Positions 10,260-20,140 of a stretch of 64,000 nt of DNA are shown piece by piece. Source of the DNA: CAIKMD01 sp035605975 (lineage in GTDB: Bacteria; Pseudomonadota; Alphaproteobacteria; ATCC43930; CGMCC-115725); the NCBI GenBank assembly GCA_035605975.1, contig DATNGG010000085.1, forward strand, positions 5,137 to 69,136, read 5' to 3'. Made by a program: the position numbers and the translations under genes. The notes below the pieces were generated by a model. The model was not told the DNA's origin and made no database searches. It was given only the letters and a program-made list of their open reading frames with translations. Every line of letters begins with the position of its first letter. Position 1 is the first letter of the stretch.

Positions 10260-12118
10260 GCTGCGATCTCCTCTTTTTGCACGGTGGTCCGCAGCTGGAT
10301 CGTGACGCGCGTGCCCTTGCCCGGCTCGCTCGCGATCGCGATCGAGCCGCCATGTTGTTCGATGATCTGCTTGACGACCGGCAGGCCGAGGCCGGTGCCG
10401 AAGCTCTTGGTGCTGAAGAGGGGCTCGAACACCTTCGGCAGGATGTCGCTCGGGATGCCACTGCCGGTATCCTCGACCGCGATCTCGAAGCTGTCGCCGA
10501 CCAGCGCGGTGCGGACGGTGATGCGCCGCTCTTGCGCCGTGTCGGGGATCGCCTGCGCCGCGTTCTCGACCAGATTGATGACAACGCGGCGCATCTGCTC
10601 GGCGTCGATCTCGACGGTACAATCGGCCGCGAAGTTGCGCTCCAGGACGATGCCGGCCGGAAGCCGCTGTTCGCTCAACAGCTCGTCGAGCCAGGCATCG
10701 GGCGCGACCGCGGAGCGGTGCAGCGCTTTGATGCGCGTATAGTCGAGCAGGTCGCTGATGATGCGGTCGCAGCGCTCGACGCTGCGCTCGATCCGCCCCA
10801 GCGGGCGATCGAGGCTCACATCCTTGGCGGCTACCGTCTCCTTGACGGCAAAGAGCGTGTTGCGGATGGCGCTCAAGGGATTGCGCAGCTCATGCGCCAT
10901 GGTCGCCGTGAGCTGGCCGAGCGCCGACAGCCTTTCCTTGCGCAACAGATCGCCTTGCGCCGCCTTGAGCGCCGCCGTGCGCTCCTCGACGCGGCGCTGC
11001 AGCTCGACCTCGACGGCGACTTCCGAAGTGACGTCGCGCCCGGCGCCGCGATAGCCGCGGAATCCTCCGCTCGCATCGAACACCGGCTTGCCGCTGACGC
11101 TGACATGGATGATGCGGCCGTCGGTCAATTCGCGCTGGAAGCGGAAATTGTGGAACGGGCGCCGCGCCGCGAGGTCGGCGTCGTGCGCCGCCCATTGCTC
11201 GTCCGAGACGCCAAGCTTCACCGTCTGGCGCCGGGTCTTGCCGAGATCCTGATCGCTGGTGATCTGCTCGGCCTGACCGCCGCGGCGGAAGCCAACGAAG
11301 CGCAAATTCGCGTCCTGCTCCCAGAACCAATCCGACGTCGCCTCGGCGAAATCGCGGAACCGCGCCTCGCTTTCGGCGAGCCGTTCCTCGGCTGCGTCGC
11401 GCTCCATCCCCTTGCGGTGGAGCCCGATCGCAAAGAACAGCCCGATCGCGCTCATCGCGAGGAAGAGCGCGATGCCGAGCCCGGCTGCTTGCCACAGACT
11501 GCCGCGCATGACCGAGGCCATCGGCACGTCGATCACGAACGCGCCCATCACGTCGTTCAATTTCCAGGGCTGCTGTCCCGCTTGAAGCTGATTGTGGCAG
11601 TCGATGCAGCTCTGCTCGCGCGCGACCGAGGGATAAACCGTGCGGAAGACGCGGCCGCCGGGCAGGTCGAGCATTTGCGAGACCGGCTGCGGCGACGGGG
11701 TGACGGCAAGCGAGGCGATGGTCGCGGCCATCGCGGCATCGAGCGGCGCCGTCTTGATCGCGCGCCCCTGCACGCCGACCCAGAGCAGGCGAAGCGCGGC
11801 GTCCTCGCCATGCGTCGCGTTGAAAGCTGTGATCGCATCGGCGCGGAACGTCGCCGGCACCGGCGCGTTCGCGCCCATCTTGGCGCGCAGATTCGAATAT
11901 TCGTTGACGAAAGCGTCGACCAGGCGCAGCGCGGTGATTTTCTCCGCGCTCTTATGCTCCTGAAACCCGTTGAGACTCGCGACATAGAGCCCGTAGCCCG
12001 CGCCAGCCGCCAGAAGTTGCGCAGCGCAGAGGAACAGAATGAAGCTTTGCCCTGCCCGTGAGCCGAGAAATTGGGCCCACCGCGCCACGCCTCTCACGCG
12101 CCACCCCCTCGCGATCAT
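10256..12118 (-). CDS. Membrane histidine kinase with periplasmic c-type heme (DUF3365/Tll0287-like) and PAS domain
   Basis: 620 aa. TM helix 1 (about 25-47) and TM helix 2 (about 207-230) bracket a periplasmic domain with one CxxCH heme site, CIDCH, at residues 171-175. This matches the DUF3365/Tll0287-like heme sensor family. The cytoplasmic part has a PAS domain (about 245-360, with the PAC-like end GYRGAGRDVT), HisKA with AHELRNPLS (His near 409) and HATPase with NLVENAAQAI and GTGLGLPVV. It probably reads redox state or a small heme ligand. First gene of the operon; a CtrA-type box lies 32 bp upstream. Confidence 0.88.
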   Translation of the reverse strand: MIARGWRVRGVARWAQFLGSRAGQSFILFLCAAQLLAAGAGYGLYVASLNGFQEHKSAEKITALRLVDAFVNEYSNLRAKMGANAPVPATFRADAITAFNATHGEDAALRLLWVGVQGRAIKTAPLDAAMAATIASLAVTPSPQPVSQMLDLPGGRVFRTVYPSVAREQSCIDCHNQLQAGQQPWKLNDVMGAFVIDVPMASVMRGSLWQAAGLGIALFLAMSAIGLFFAIGLHRKGMERDAAEERLAESEARFRDFAEATSDWFWEQDANLRFVGFRRGGQAEQITSDQDLGKTRRQTVKLGVSDEQWAAHDADLAARRPFHNFRFQRELTDGRIIHVSVSGKPVFDASGGFRGYRGAGRDVTSEVAVEVELQRRVEERTAALKAAQGDLLRKERLSALGQLTATMAHELRNPLSAIRNTLFAVKETVAAKDVSLDRPLGRIERSVERCDRIISDLLDYTRIKALHRSAVAPDAWLDELLSEQRLPAGIVLERNFAADCTVEIDAEQMRRVVINLVENAAQAIPDTAQERRITVRTALVGDSFEIAVEDTGSGIPSDILPKVFEPLFSTKSFGTGLGLPVVKQIIEQHGGSIAIASEPGKGTRVTIQLRTTVQKEEIAA

Positions 12119-12149
12119 CCGCCATCGCGGGATGATGGCCCGGGCTTGC

Positions 12150-12165
12150 TTAATGCCGGCTTAAC
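12150..12165. promoter_or_regulatory. CtrA-type box (TTAA-N7-TTAAC) upstream of heme kinase operon
   Basis: TTAA, seven bases, TTAAC: an exact match to the consensus for the alphaproteobacterial cell-cycle regulator CtrA. It lies 32 bp upstream of the kinase start at 12118, in the 102 bp gap before the MetE-like gene end, where a promoter for the kinase operon would be expected. Binding by CtrA is inferred from the motif. Confidence 0.5.
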
Positions 12166-12220
12166 GGAAGTGCCGGAAATTCAAGGGAAATGAGGGTGTT
12201 GCGCGGCTTTTTGGGACACC

Positions 12221-13363
12221 TCAGAGGGGCATCCGAGCGGCGCGCGCGGCGCCTTCGGCAAGCGCGGCGAGCTTCGCCCAGACGACCTGCGGATCGACCG
12301 CCGCCTGGCCGACCCAAGTGCCGTAGCCGCAATCCGTGCCGGCGATGACGTTCTCGCGGCCAACCAGCCGGATGAAATGCCCAATGCGCTGCGCCACGAG
12401 CTCCGGATGCTCGATGAAATTCGACTTGGATTCGAGCACGCCCGGGATCAGCACCTTGCCCTCGGGCAGTTTCACGCGCTCGAACACCGTCCATTCATGG
12501 GCGTGGCGCGGATTGGCCGCCTCGAAGGAAATCCCGCTCGGCCGCGCCGCGAAGACGATATCGATGATCGCTTCGAGCGGCACGTCATAGTGATGCGGGC
12601 CCTCGTAATTGCCCCAGCACAAATGCATGCGCAGCTGCTCGGGCGGGATGCGCGCCACCGCATGGTTGAGCACCTCGACATGGAGGCGCGCGGCCTTGCG
12701 GAACTCCTCGAGGCTCAGATCGGCGTGCTGGATATGCCGGCCCATGGCGAGGTCGGGACAGTCGAGCTGCAGGACGAGGCCGGCGGCGGCGACCGCCTCG
12801 TATTCCGCGCGCATCGCCTCGGCGATGGCGTAGAGATAGGCCTCGGTGCTCGGATAGTGATCGTTGCGGAAGAACAGCGAAATGAGGCCGGGCGAGGCGG
12901 CGGTGAGAAACCCCTCCGCCACAGGCATTTCTTGCATCGCACGTTTGAGATTGGCGATGTCCGCGGCGACCGCCTTGCGGTCGCGCATCGCGACCGGCGC
13001 GTTGCAGGCCGGGGTCTTGCGCCGCGAGCGGCCGGGATCGCCGAACACCCGGCGCGCGAGATCGGGAAAATCGGCGAGGTCCTGGTAGACGAAGCTGTTG
13101 CTGGTGCCGCCGAATCCGTCGAGCCGATCCTTGATGTAGGTCGCGTAGGAGGGCTTGCTCATCTCGCCGTCATTGACGACATCGATGCCGGCGCGGCGCT
13201 GCTGCGCGACGATCTCCGCGACGGCGAGAGCGATGCGCTCTTCCAGCGCGGCGCGATCGACCGGCACGCCCTCTTCCTTCGCGAACATCATGCGCGTCAG
13301 ATCGGCCGGGCGCGGCAGGCTGCCGGTATGGGTCGTGAGAATGCGGTCGGTGCTGCGTTTCAT
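12221..13363 (-). CDS. MetE C-terminal-like, cobalamin-independent methyltransferase family protein
   Basis: 380 aa, the size of stand-alone MetE catalytic-domain homologues. It begins TTHTGSLPRP, and has the zinc ligand pair HLC in RMHLCWGNYEG (about residues 240-250) and a late Cys in IAGTDCGYGTW, with LQLDCPDLAM between. The family includes methionine synthases and coenzyme M-type alkyl transferases; without the N-terminal MetE half it is probably not a full methionine synthase. The ATG at 13363 follows a GGAG; the open frame upstream of it is a shadow of the divergent gene. The divergent gap is 51 bp. Confidence 0.8.
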   Translation of the reverse strand: MKRSTDRILTTHTGSLPRPADLTRMMFAKEEGVPVDRAALEERIALAVAEIVAQQRRAGIDVVNDGEMSKPSYATYIKDRLDGFGGTSNSFVYQDLADFPDLARRVFGDPGRSRRKTPACNAPVAMRDRKAVAADIANLKRAMQEMPVAEGFLTAASPGLISLFFRNDHYPSTEAYLYAIAEAMRAEYEAVAAAGLVLQLDCPDLAMGRHIQHADLSLEEFRKAARLHVEVLNHAVARIPPEQLRMHLCWGNYEGPHHYDVPLEAIIDIVFAARPSGISFEAANPRHAHEWTVFERVKLPEGKVLIPGVLESKSNFIEHPELVAQRIGHFIRLVGRENVIAGTDCGYGTWVGQAAVDPQVVWAKLAALAEGAARAARMPL

Positions 13364-13414
13364 GATTGACTCCGCGGCCTCCACTGGGGGAAATGGCGGC
13401 ATCCGCATGATGTC

Positions 13415-14242
13415 ATGAATCGCCTCTCGCTCGCACCCGTCACGATCAACGAGATCGAGCCGCCCGCGCTCATCGCCGCGGCGGCGTCGGCCGGCTTCGA
13501 TTCGGCCGATCTGCGTGTCCTCGGCGCGCCTGGCGCGGCTCCGGTGCCGTCCCTTGCCGGCGACCGCCAGCGCGTCGCTGCCATTGCCGCCGCCTGCGCC
13601 GATACCGGTATCACGATTTTCGCGGCAACGGGCATTTGGCTGATCCCGGAGTTCTCCCTCGAGCCGGCGCTGCCGGCGCTCGAAATCGCCGCCCGGCTGG
13701 GCGCCGAGCAATTCCTCGCCGTCGGGAATGACCCGGATGAAGCGCGCATGACCGACAATCTCGCGCGCCTGGCCGAGGCCGCGGCGGGCTTCCGCCTCAA
13801 GCTGGCGCTCGAGCTGATGCCCTATACCGCCGTCAACACCCTCGCCAAGGCCGCCCGGATGGTCGAGCGCTGCGGCGCCGCCAATCTCGGCCTTCTGATC
13901 GACGCGCTCCACCTCGCCCGCTCCGGCGGCACGCCGGCGGAGGTCGCGGCCCTGGACCCCAGCCGGATCGCCTATCTTCAGCTCTGCGACGCGCCCGCCC
14001 GCCCCCCGGCCGGACTTTCGCTCCGCGCCGAGTCCCTCGAGGCCCGCCTCCAGCCCGGGGACGGCGAGCTGCCGCTCTTCGCGCTTTTGGATGCTTTGCC
14101 GGCAAATATCGTCGTCGATGTCGAGACGCCGGTGGCCGCGGAACGCGGCTGGACGCCCGCGCGAAGGGCGGCCAATGCGGTGGCTGCGGCAAAGCGTCTC
14201 TTAGCCGCCTGGAGCGAGCGGAATCACGGTTTAACACTTTGA
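13415..14242 (+). CDS. Sugar phosphate isomerase/epimerase-like TIM barrel protein
   Basis: 275 aa. Features of the xylose isomerase-like AP endonuclease 2 fold are visible: a Glu at a strand end (LALELMPY), the LIDALHLARSGG segment with Asp and His, LQLCDAP, and LQPGDGELP near the C terminus. These form a divalent-metal site in the family, whose members isomerise or epimerise sugars or dehydrate polyols. The substrate cannot be assigned. It is divergent from the MetE-like gene, possibly sharing a promoter, and its stop overlaps the possible promoter region of the sigma factor gene. Confidence 0.75.
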   Translation: MNRLSLAPVTINEIEPPALIAAAASAGFDSADLRVLGAPGAAPVPSLAGDRQRVAAIAAACADTGITIFAATGIWLIPEFSLEPALPALEIAARLGAEQFLAVGNDPDEARMTDNLARLAEAAAGFRLKLALELMPYTAVNTLAKAARMVERCGAANLGLLIDALHLARSGGTPAEVAALDPSRIAYLQLCDAPARPPAGLSLRAESLEARLQPGDGELPLFALLDALPANIVVDVETPVAAERGWTPARRAANAVAAAKRLLAAWSERNHGLTL

Positions 14243-14311
14243 AGTAAAATAATCTTCGTTAAAGCACTTAAAACAGGTGCGAGCCGCCCCAATATTGTGC
14301 CAAGATGCGCG

Positions 14312-14332
14312 CCGGCCGGTCTTTCGGGCCGG
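14312..14332 (+). other. Stem-loop in leader of the sigma factor gene
   Basis: CCGGCC and GGCCGG form a perfect 6 bp stem around a nine-base loop, 35 bases upstream of the sigma factor ATG. No U-run follows, so it is not an obvious terminator. It could shape the leader or translation; no function is shown. Confidence 0.3.
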
Positions 14333-14367
14333 AGCATCCATCACGACTGTAGTGTGAGCGATACATC

Positions 14368-15960
<1,593 letters not shown>

Positions 15961-16043
15961 AGACGGCGGCGAAGGCAGTTGCCTTGACTGCATCGCCGCC
16001 GCACAATGCTCCAGGGAAAGCAAAGCAAGCGCGGGGAGGCGCC

Positions 16044-16706
16044 ATGGCCCAGCAACGGATCAGCTATGTCGATCCGGCGACGATCACCGACGCGCAAATG
16101 CTCGCCGAGCTCGATCGTTGCCGGCGTGTCGGAACGCCGCGGCCCGAGAGCCAGGCGATCCGCGCCCATGTTCCCGCCGCCTTCTGGTCTTTCGCCCAGG
16201 CCTGGGACGGCGTGTTTCACAACGGGGTGATGGATCACGCGATCAAGGAGCTGTGCCGCGTCTATGTCTCGCGCTCGGTGAAATGCGAGTATTGCGGCAA
16301 TCAGCGCTCGGTGAAATCCGCCAAGCAGGGATTGCAGGAGGCCGATTACATGGACCTCCTCAATTTCGAGCGCTCCTCCCGCTATGACGAGCGGCAGAAG
16401 GCGGCGCTCGCCTACACCGAGGCGATCACCTGGGATCTCGAAGCCGATGACGCGCTGTGGGCGCGGCTCAAGAGCCATTTCACCGAGCCGCAAATCGTCG
16501 AGCTCGGCTATTTCGTCGCCATCACCATGGGCCAACAGCGCTGGCTGCGCACCTTGAACATCGAGCATCATCAAGTGCTGGCCGGCACCTCGGCCTCGAT
16601 GGCGCCGGGCTTCGAGACCGCCGAGGCGTTGGCGGAAAGCAAAGCCGCGCCCGATTATTGGGCCAAGCGCACAACCGAGCGAAAGACGGCCGCGGCCGGC
16701 GAATGA
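16044..16706 (+). CDS. Carboxymuconolactone decarboxylase/AhpD-like protein
   Basis: 220 aa, mostly helical. The core has the AhpD-like CxxC pair CEYC in SRSVKCEYCGNQRSV (about residues 80-95), followed by KAALAYTEAITWD and an EPQIVELGYFVAITMG helix, typical of the carboxymuconolactone decarboxylase superfamily (decarboxylases or thiol peroxidases). GGGAGG at 16033-16038 sets the ATG; the longer open frame upstream is a shadow of the sigma gene. It overlaps the next ABC ATPase gene by ATGA, so it probably acts on, or protects during, use of the imported compound. Confidence 0.8.
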   Translation: MAQQRISYVDPATITDAQMLAELDRCRRVGTPRPESQAIRAHVPAAFWSFAQAWDGVFHNGVMDHAIKELCRVYVSRSVKCEYCGNQRSVKSAKQGLQEADYMDLLNFERSSRYDERQKAALAYTEAITWDLEADDALWARLKSHFTEPQIVELGYFVAITMGQQRWLRTLNIEHHQVLAGTSASMAPGFETAEALAESKAAPDYWAKRTTERKTAAAGE

Positions 16707-17506
16707 CGACCAGGACCGTCGCGGCCGAGGCTGAATCGGGGCACATCGCGGTCCGCGGACTCGCCAAGCGCTATGGCGAGCTGATTGTCTTCGGCGGGAT
16801 CGATCTCAGCATCGAGGCGCGCGAGATCGTCGCGCTGGTGGGACCGTCCGGCTGCGGCAAGACGACCCTCCTGCGCTGCATCGACGGGCTCATCCCGTGC
16901 GAGGGCGAGATCGCCATCGACGGGCAGCGCGTTCTCGATCCGCCCCCCGGCGTCGCGGTGGTGTTTCAGCATTTCGGCCTCTTTCCCTGGAAGACGGTTT
17001 ACGACAACGTCGCTTACGGGCTGCGCATGGCCGGCGCGCCGCGCGAGGCGATCGCCGCCCGCGTGCCCGATTTCATCAGCCTCGTCGGGCTGGCTGGCTT
17101 CGAGAAGGCCTATCCTTATCAGCTCTCGGGCGGGATGCAGCAGCGCTGCGGCCTCGCACGCGCGCTCGCGATCGAGCCCTCGGTCCTCCTCATGGACGAG
17201 CCTTTCGCGGCGGTCGATGCGCAAACGCGCGAGATTTTGCAATTCGAGCTGCTGCGCATCTGGCGGCAGCGCCCGACCACCATGCTGTTCGTCACCCATT
17301 CGATCGAAGAGGCCGTGCTGATGGGCGACCGGGTGGTGGTCCTGAAAGGACGGCCCAGCCGCATCCACGAAGACATTCCCGTCGATCTGCCGCGGCCGCG
17401 CTCGCGCGACACGCTGAGCATGCCGCGCTTTGCCGAGCTGAGAGAGCATGTCTGGAGCACTCTGATGAGCGAGGCGCGCAAGGCGGAATTCGAGCTCGAG
17501 CATTAG
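16703..17506 (+). CDS. NitT/TauT-type ABC transporter ATPase
   Basis: 267 aa. Walker A GPSGCGKTT, Q-loop VFQHFGLFPWKTV, signature LSGGMQQRCGLARAL, Walker B VLLMDEPFAAVDA and switch His FVTHSIEEA are all intact. It is the ATPase of a complete importer whose binding protein and two permeases follow. ATG overlaps the stop of the decarboxylase-like gene by four bases. The family takes up nitrate, sulfonates, thiamine precursors, riboflavin or aromatic acids; the ligand here is unknown. Confidence 0.88.
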   Translation: MTTRTVAAEAESGHIAVRGLAKRYGELIVFGGIDLSIEAREIVALVGPSGCGKTTLLRCIDGLIPCEGEIAIDGQRVLDPPPGVAVVFQHFGLFPWKTVYDNVAYGLRMAGAPREAIAARVPDFISLVGLAGFEKAYPYQLSGGMQQRCGLARALAIEPSVLLMDEPFAAVDAQTREILQFELLRIWRQRPTTMLFVTHSIEEAVLMGDRVVVLKGRPSRIHEDIPVDLPRPRSRDTLSMPRFAELREHVWSTLMSEARKAEFELEH

Positions 17507-17548
17507 GAAGCGTCTCGAGGGAAGACAATCACACAGGGAGAAACGTCG

Positions 17549-18559
17549 ATGGTCTACCGCATTTTTCTTGCCGCAGCGCTTGCCGCGGCCTTGATCCTGC
17601 CCGCGCCCGGAGCGCGTGCGGCCGATACGGGAAAGCTGGTCTTCGCCTTGCCGGGCGTGCCGCCGATCTACCTCACCGTCTTCGCCTATGTCGCCGAGAA
17701 GCAGGGCTTCTTCAAGAAATACGGCGCCAATGTCGAGCTGCGGCAATTCGATAGCGGTGCCGCCGGCTCGCGCGCCGTGCTGGCGGGCGACGCCGATCTC
17801 GTTCTCGTCCCAACGCCGCTGATGATCAATCAGATCGCCAATGCCAATGCCGATGTCGTCGGCATTTACGGCCTGCCCAACCCCGACTGGTCGATCGGCA
17901 CGACCAATACAGCGAAGGCGACCTGCAACGACATGAAAGGTCAGCAGGTGGGGGTCGACACCCCCGGCGGCGCGCGCTCGCTCGCCCTCAAAGACATGTT
18001 GGTGGGCGGCTGCCATATGACCATCAACGACGTGCAGCAGGTGCCGCTCGGCTCCAATACCGCCCCGGCCATGGTCGCGGGCCAGATCTCCTACGGCGTT
18101 CTTCATCTCGACGACGTGCCGGTGATCGAGAGCCAGGGCAAGAAGGTCGCGATCGTCATGAAGCTCGAGAAGGCCGTGCCGACGAGCCATTACGATCTGC
18201 TCGAGGTGCGCCGCGACCGGCTCGCGCAAAAGCGCGACAATATCGTGCGCACCCTCGCCGGGCTCGTCGCCGCGGCGCGCTACATGGCCGATCCCAAGAA
18301 CGCGGACACGGTGGCGCAGATCGGCACGATCACCGGCCATAGCCTCGCGATCTCGAAAGAGGCGCTCGGGCTCTTCAACGGCATCGGCTTCTGGGAGATC
18401 AAGAATGACGGGCTCGACAAGAAGAAACTCGAAGCCGTGATCGCGGATCAGGCAAAGGTCGGCAATATCAAACCGGGCAAGACGCCGCCGACCTATGACC
18501 GCCTCGTCGACCGCTCGGTCTGGCGCGACGCCGAGGCGATGATCCAAAAGCAGCACTGA
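17549..18559 (+). CDS. ABC transporter substrate-binding protein, NitT/TauT type
   Basis: 336 aa with a clear Sec signal peptide (MVYRIFLAAALAAALILPAP, cleavage after ARA near residue 25). The mature part has the NMT1/THI5-like fold features: GVPPIYLTVFAYVAEKQGFF at the start of lobe 1, FDSGAAGSRAVLAGDADLVL, and GQQVGVDTPGGARS. It captures substrate in the periplasm for the flanking ATPase and permeases. GGGAGAAACG precedes the ATG. The gap to the ATPase stop is 42 bp, and to the next permease 13 bp. Confidence 0.87.
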   Translation: MVYRIFLAAALAAALILPAPGARAADTGKLVFALPGVPPIYLTVFAYVAEKQGFFKKYGANVELRQFDSGAAGSRAVLAGDADLVLVPTPLMINQIANANADVVGIYGLPNPDWSIGTTNTAKATCNDMKGQQVGVDTPGGARSLALKDMLVGGCHMTINDVQQVPLGSNTAPAMVAGQISYGVLHLDDVPVIESQGKKVAIVMKLEKAVPTSHYDLLEVRRDRLAQKRDNIVRTLAGLVAAARYMADPKNADTVAQIGTITGHSLAISKEALGLFNGIGFWEIKNDGLDKKKLEAVIADQAKVGNIKPGKTPPTYDRLVDRSVWRDAEAMIQKQH

Positions 18560-18572
18560 GGCGTTCCGGCGC

Positions 18573-19331
18573 ATGGCTTGGCGGCGTGAGTTCGTGGCGC
18601 GCCATGCGCCGGCTGTACTCAGCCTCGTCGCGGGGATGGCGGCCTGGGAAATCGTCGGCCGTCACACCGACGCGGCGTTTCTCGTGCCGCTGTCGGAGAC
18701 GCTCGAGCGCCTCTGGCAACTCGCGCAAACCGGCGAGCTCACCCGCCAGACGTTGAGCTCCCTGGCGATCTTCTTCGTCGGCTTCGCCCTCGCGCTGATC
18801 GTCGGCGCGCCGACCGGGATGCTGCTCGCGCGCGTCGCCCCGCTGCGGCGCGCGCTCGATGTCTACATCATGATCGCCTATGCGACGCCCTTGGTCGCGC
18901 TCATCCCCTTCATCCTGTCGCTGATGGGCTTCGGCTTTGCGCCCAAAGTGCTGGTCGTCTTCCTCTTCGCGGTGTTCCCCGTGCTCTACAACACGGTCGA
19001 AGGCGCGCGCAGCCTCAAGCCCGAGCTGGTCGAGGTCGCGCGAGCGTTCCGCTCGAGCGAATGGGCGCTGTGGCGCGAGGTGATGGTTCCCTACACCCTG
19101 CCCTTCACCATGACGGGCGTGCGCCAGGCGGTCGGCCGCGCCCTGGTCGGCATGATCGCGGCGGAGTTTTTCTTGAGCTCGACCGGGCTCGGCCAGCTCA
19201 TCATGAACGCGTCGCAGAATTTCGACACGGCGGGCGTGCTCGCGGCGATCATCATCATCATGATCCTGGGCCTCGTCCTGATGCGCATCGGCCGGATGGT
19301 CGAGCAGCATTTCGCGCGCTGGCGGGTGTGA
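18573..19331 (+). CDS. ABC transporter permease, NitT/TauT type
   Basis: 252 aa, about six membrane helices. The EAA loop that docks the ATPase reads EVARAFRSSEWALWREVMVP (about 150-170), preceded by AYATPLVALIPFILSLMGFG and followed by QAVGRALVGMIAAEFFLSS, typical of SsuC/TauC-like permeases. It probably forms a heterodimer with the product of the next gene, with which it almost overlaps (2 bp gap). Confidence 0.87.
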   Translation: MAWRREFVARHAPAVLSLVAGMAAWEIVGRHTDAAFLVPLSETLERLWQLAQTGELTRQTLSSLAIFFVGFALALIVGAPTGMLLARVAPLRRALDVYIMIAYATPLVALIPFILSLMGFGFAPKVLVVFLFAVFPVLYNTVEGARSLKPELVEVARAFRSSEWALWREVMVPYTLPFTMTGVRQAVGRALVGMIAAEFFLSSTGLGQLIMNASQNFDTAGVLAAIIIIMILGLVLMRIGRMVEQHFARWRV

Positions 19332-19333
19332 GC

Positions 19334-20116
19334 ATGAGCACCGCCGCGGAAACTCGCGCGCCCTCCGAGGTCTTGCCGCGCCTCTATGCCGGCGCGGCGA
19401 TCCTGATCCTGTGGCAAGTGGTCGTGCGCGCTTTCGCCCCGGCCTATGTCGCCACGCCCCTGGGCATCGTCGCGGCGATCCCCCATGTCTTAACCGATCC
19501 GGCCTTCCTGACGGGCGGCGTTACGACCCTCCTCGCCGTCGCCGAGGGCCTCGTCATCGCCGTCCTGGTCGGCACGGCAACCGGCCTCGTCATCGGGCGA
19601 AGCACGCTCGCCGACCGCGCCCTGCGCCAATACGTCAATGCCGGCTATACCCTGCCGATGATCGTGGTGCTGCCGCTCGTCTCGCTGTGGTTCGGCTATA
19701 CCGGCGCGGCGCGGCTCGCCACTGTCGTCTTCGCGGCGGTGTTCTCGATCACCGTCAACGTCGCCGATGGCGCGCGCGCCGTGCCGCATGACTATATCGA
19801 GGTCGCGCGCGCCTTCCGCTCGCCGCCCTGGCGCGCCTTGATCGAGATCGTGCTGCCGGCATCGGCGCCCTATGTCTTCGCCGGCATTCGGCTCGCGGCC
19901 GGCCGCGCTCTGATCGGCGCCGTCGTCGCCGAGTTCTTCACGGCGATTCCCGGCCTCGGCTATTTCATCCTCTACAACTCACGCACCTTTCACCACAACG
20001 AGGCGTTCGTCGCGGTGCTGCTGCTCGCCGCCTTCGGCGTCGGCTGCGATGCGCTGGTCAATTGGGCGACGCGGCGATATCTGCCCTGGTACCGCCGCGG
20101 CGAGCACGTCGAATAG
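19334..20116 (+). CDS. ABC transporter permease, NitT/TauT type
   Basis: 260 aa, six predicted helices, EAA loop IEVARAFRSPPWRALIEIVL near residues 155-175 and the AGRALIGAVVAEFFTAIPG motif. It is the second permease of the 16.7-20.1 kb importer. The ATG at 19334 follows the upstream stop by two bases; the longer open frame that extends upstream lies in the wrong frame of the first permease. It converges on the LVIVD-repeat gene. Confidence 0.87.
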   Translation: MSTAAETRAPSEVLPRLYAGAAILILWQVVVRAFAPAYVATPLGIVAAIPHVLTDPAFLTGGVTTLLAVAEGLVIAVLVGTATGLVIGRSTLADRALRQYVNAGYTLPMIVVLPLVSLWFGYTGAARLATVVFAAVFSITVNVADGARAVPHDYIEVARAFRSPPWRALIEIVLPASAPYVFAGIRLAAGRALIGAVVAEFFTAIPGLGYFILYNSRTFHHNEAFVAVLLLAAFGVGCDALVNWATRRYLPWYRRGEHVE

Positions 20117-20140
20117 CCCGCCGCAGCGATTGCCCGTCCT

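Noticed and set aside
14239..14267. Possible -35/-10 pair (TTGAAG...) before the sigma factor gene
   Set aside because: No hexamer close to TATAAT lies at 16-18 bp spacing, so I did not list it as a promoter.
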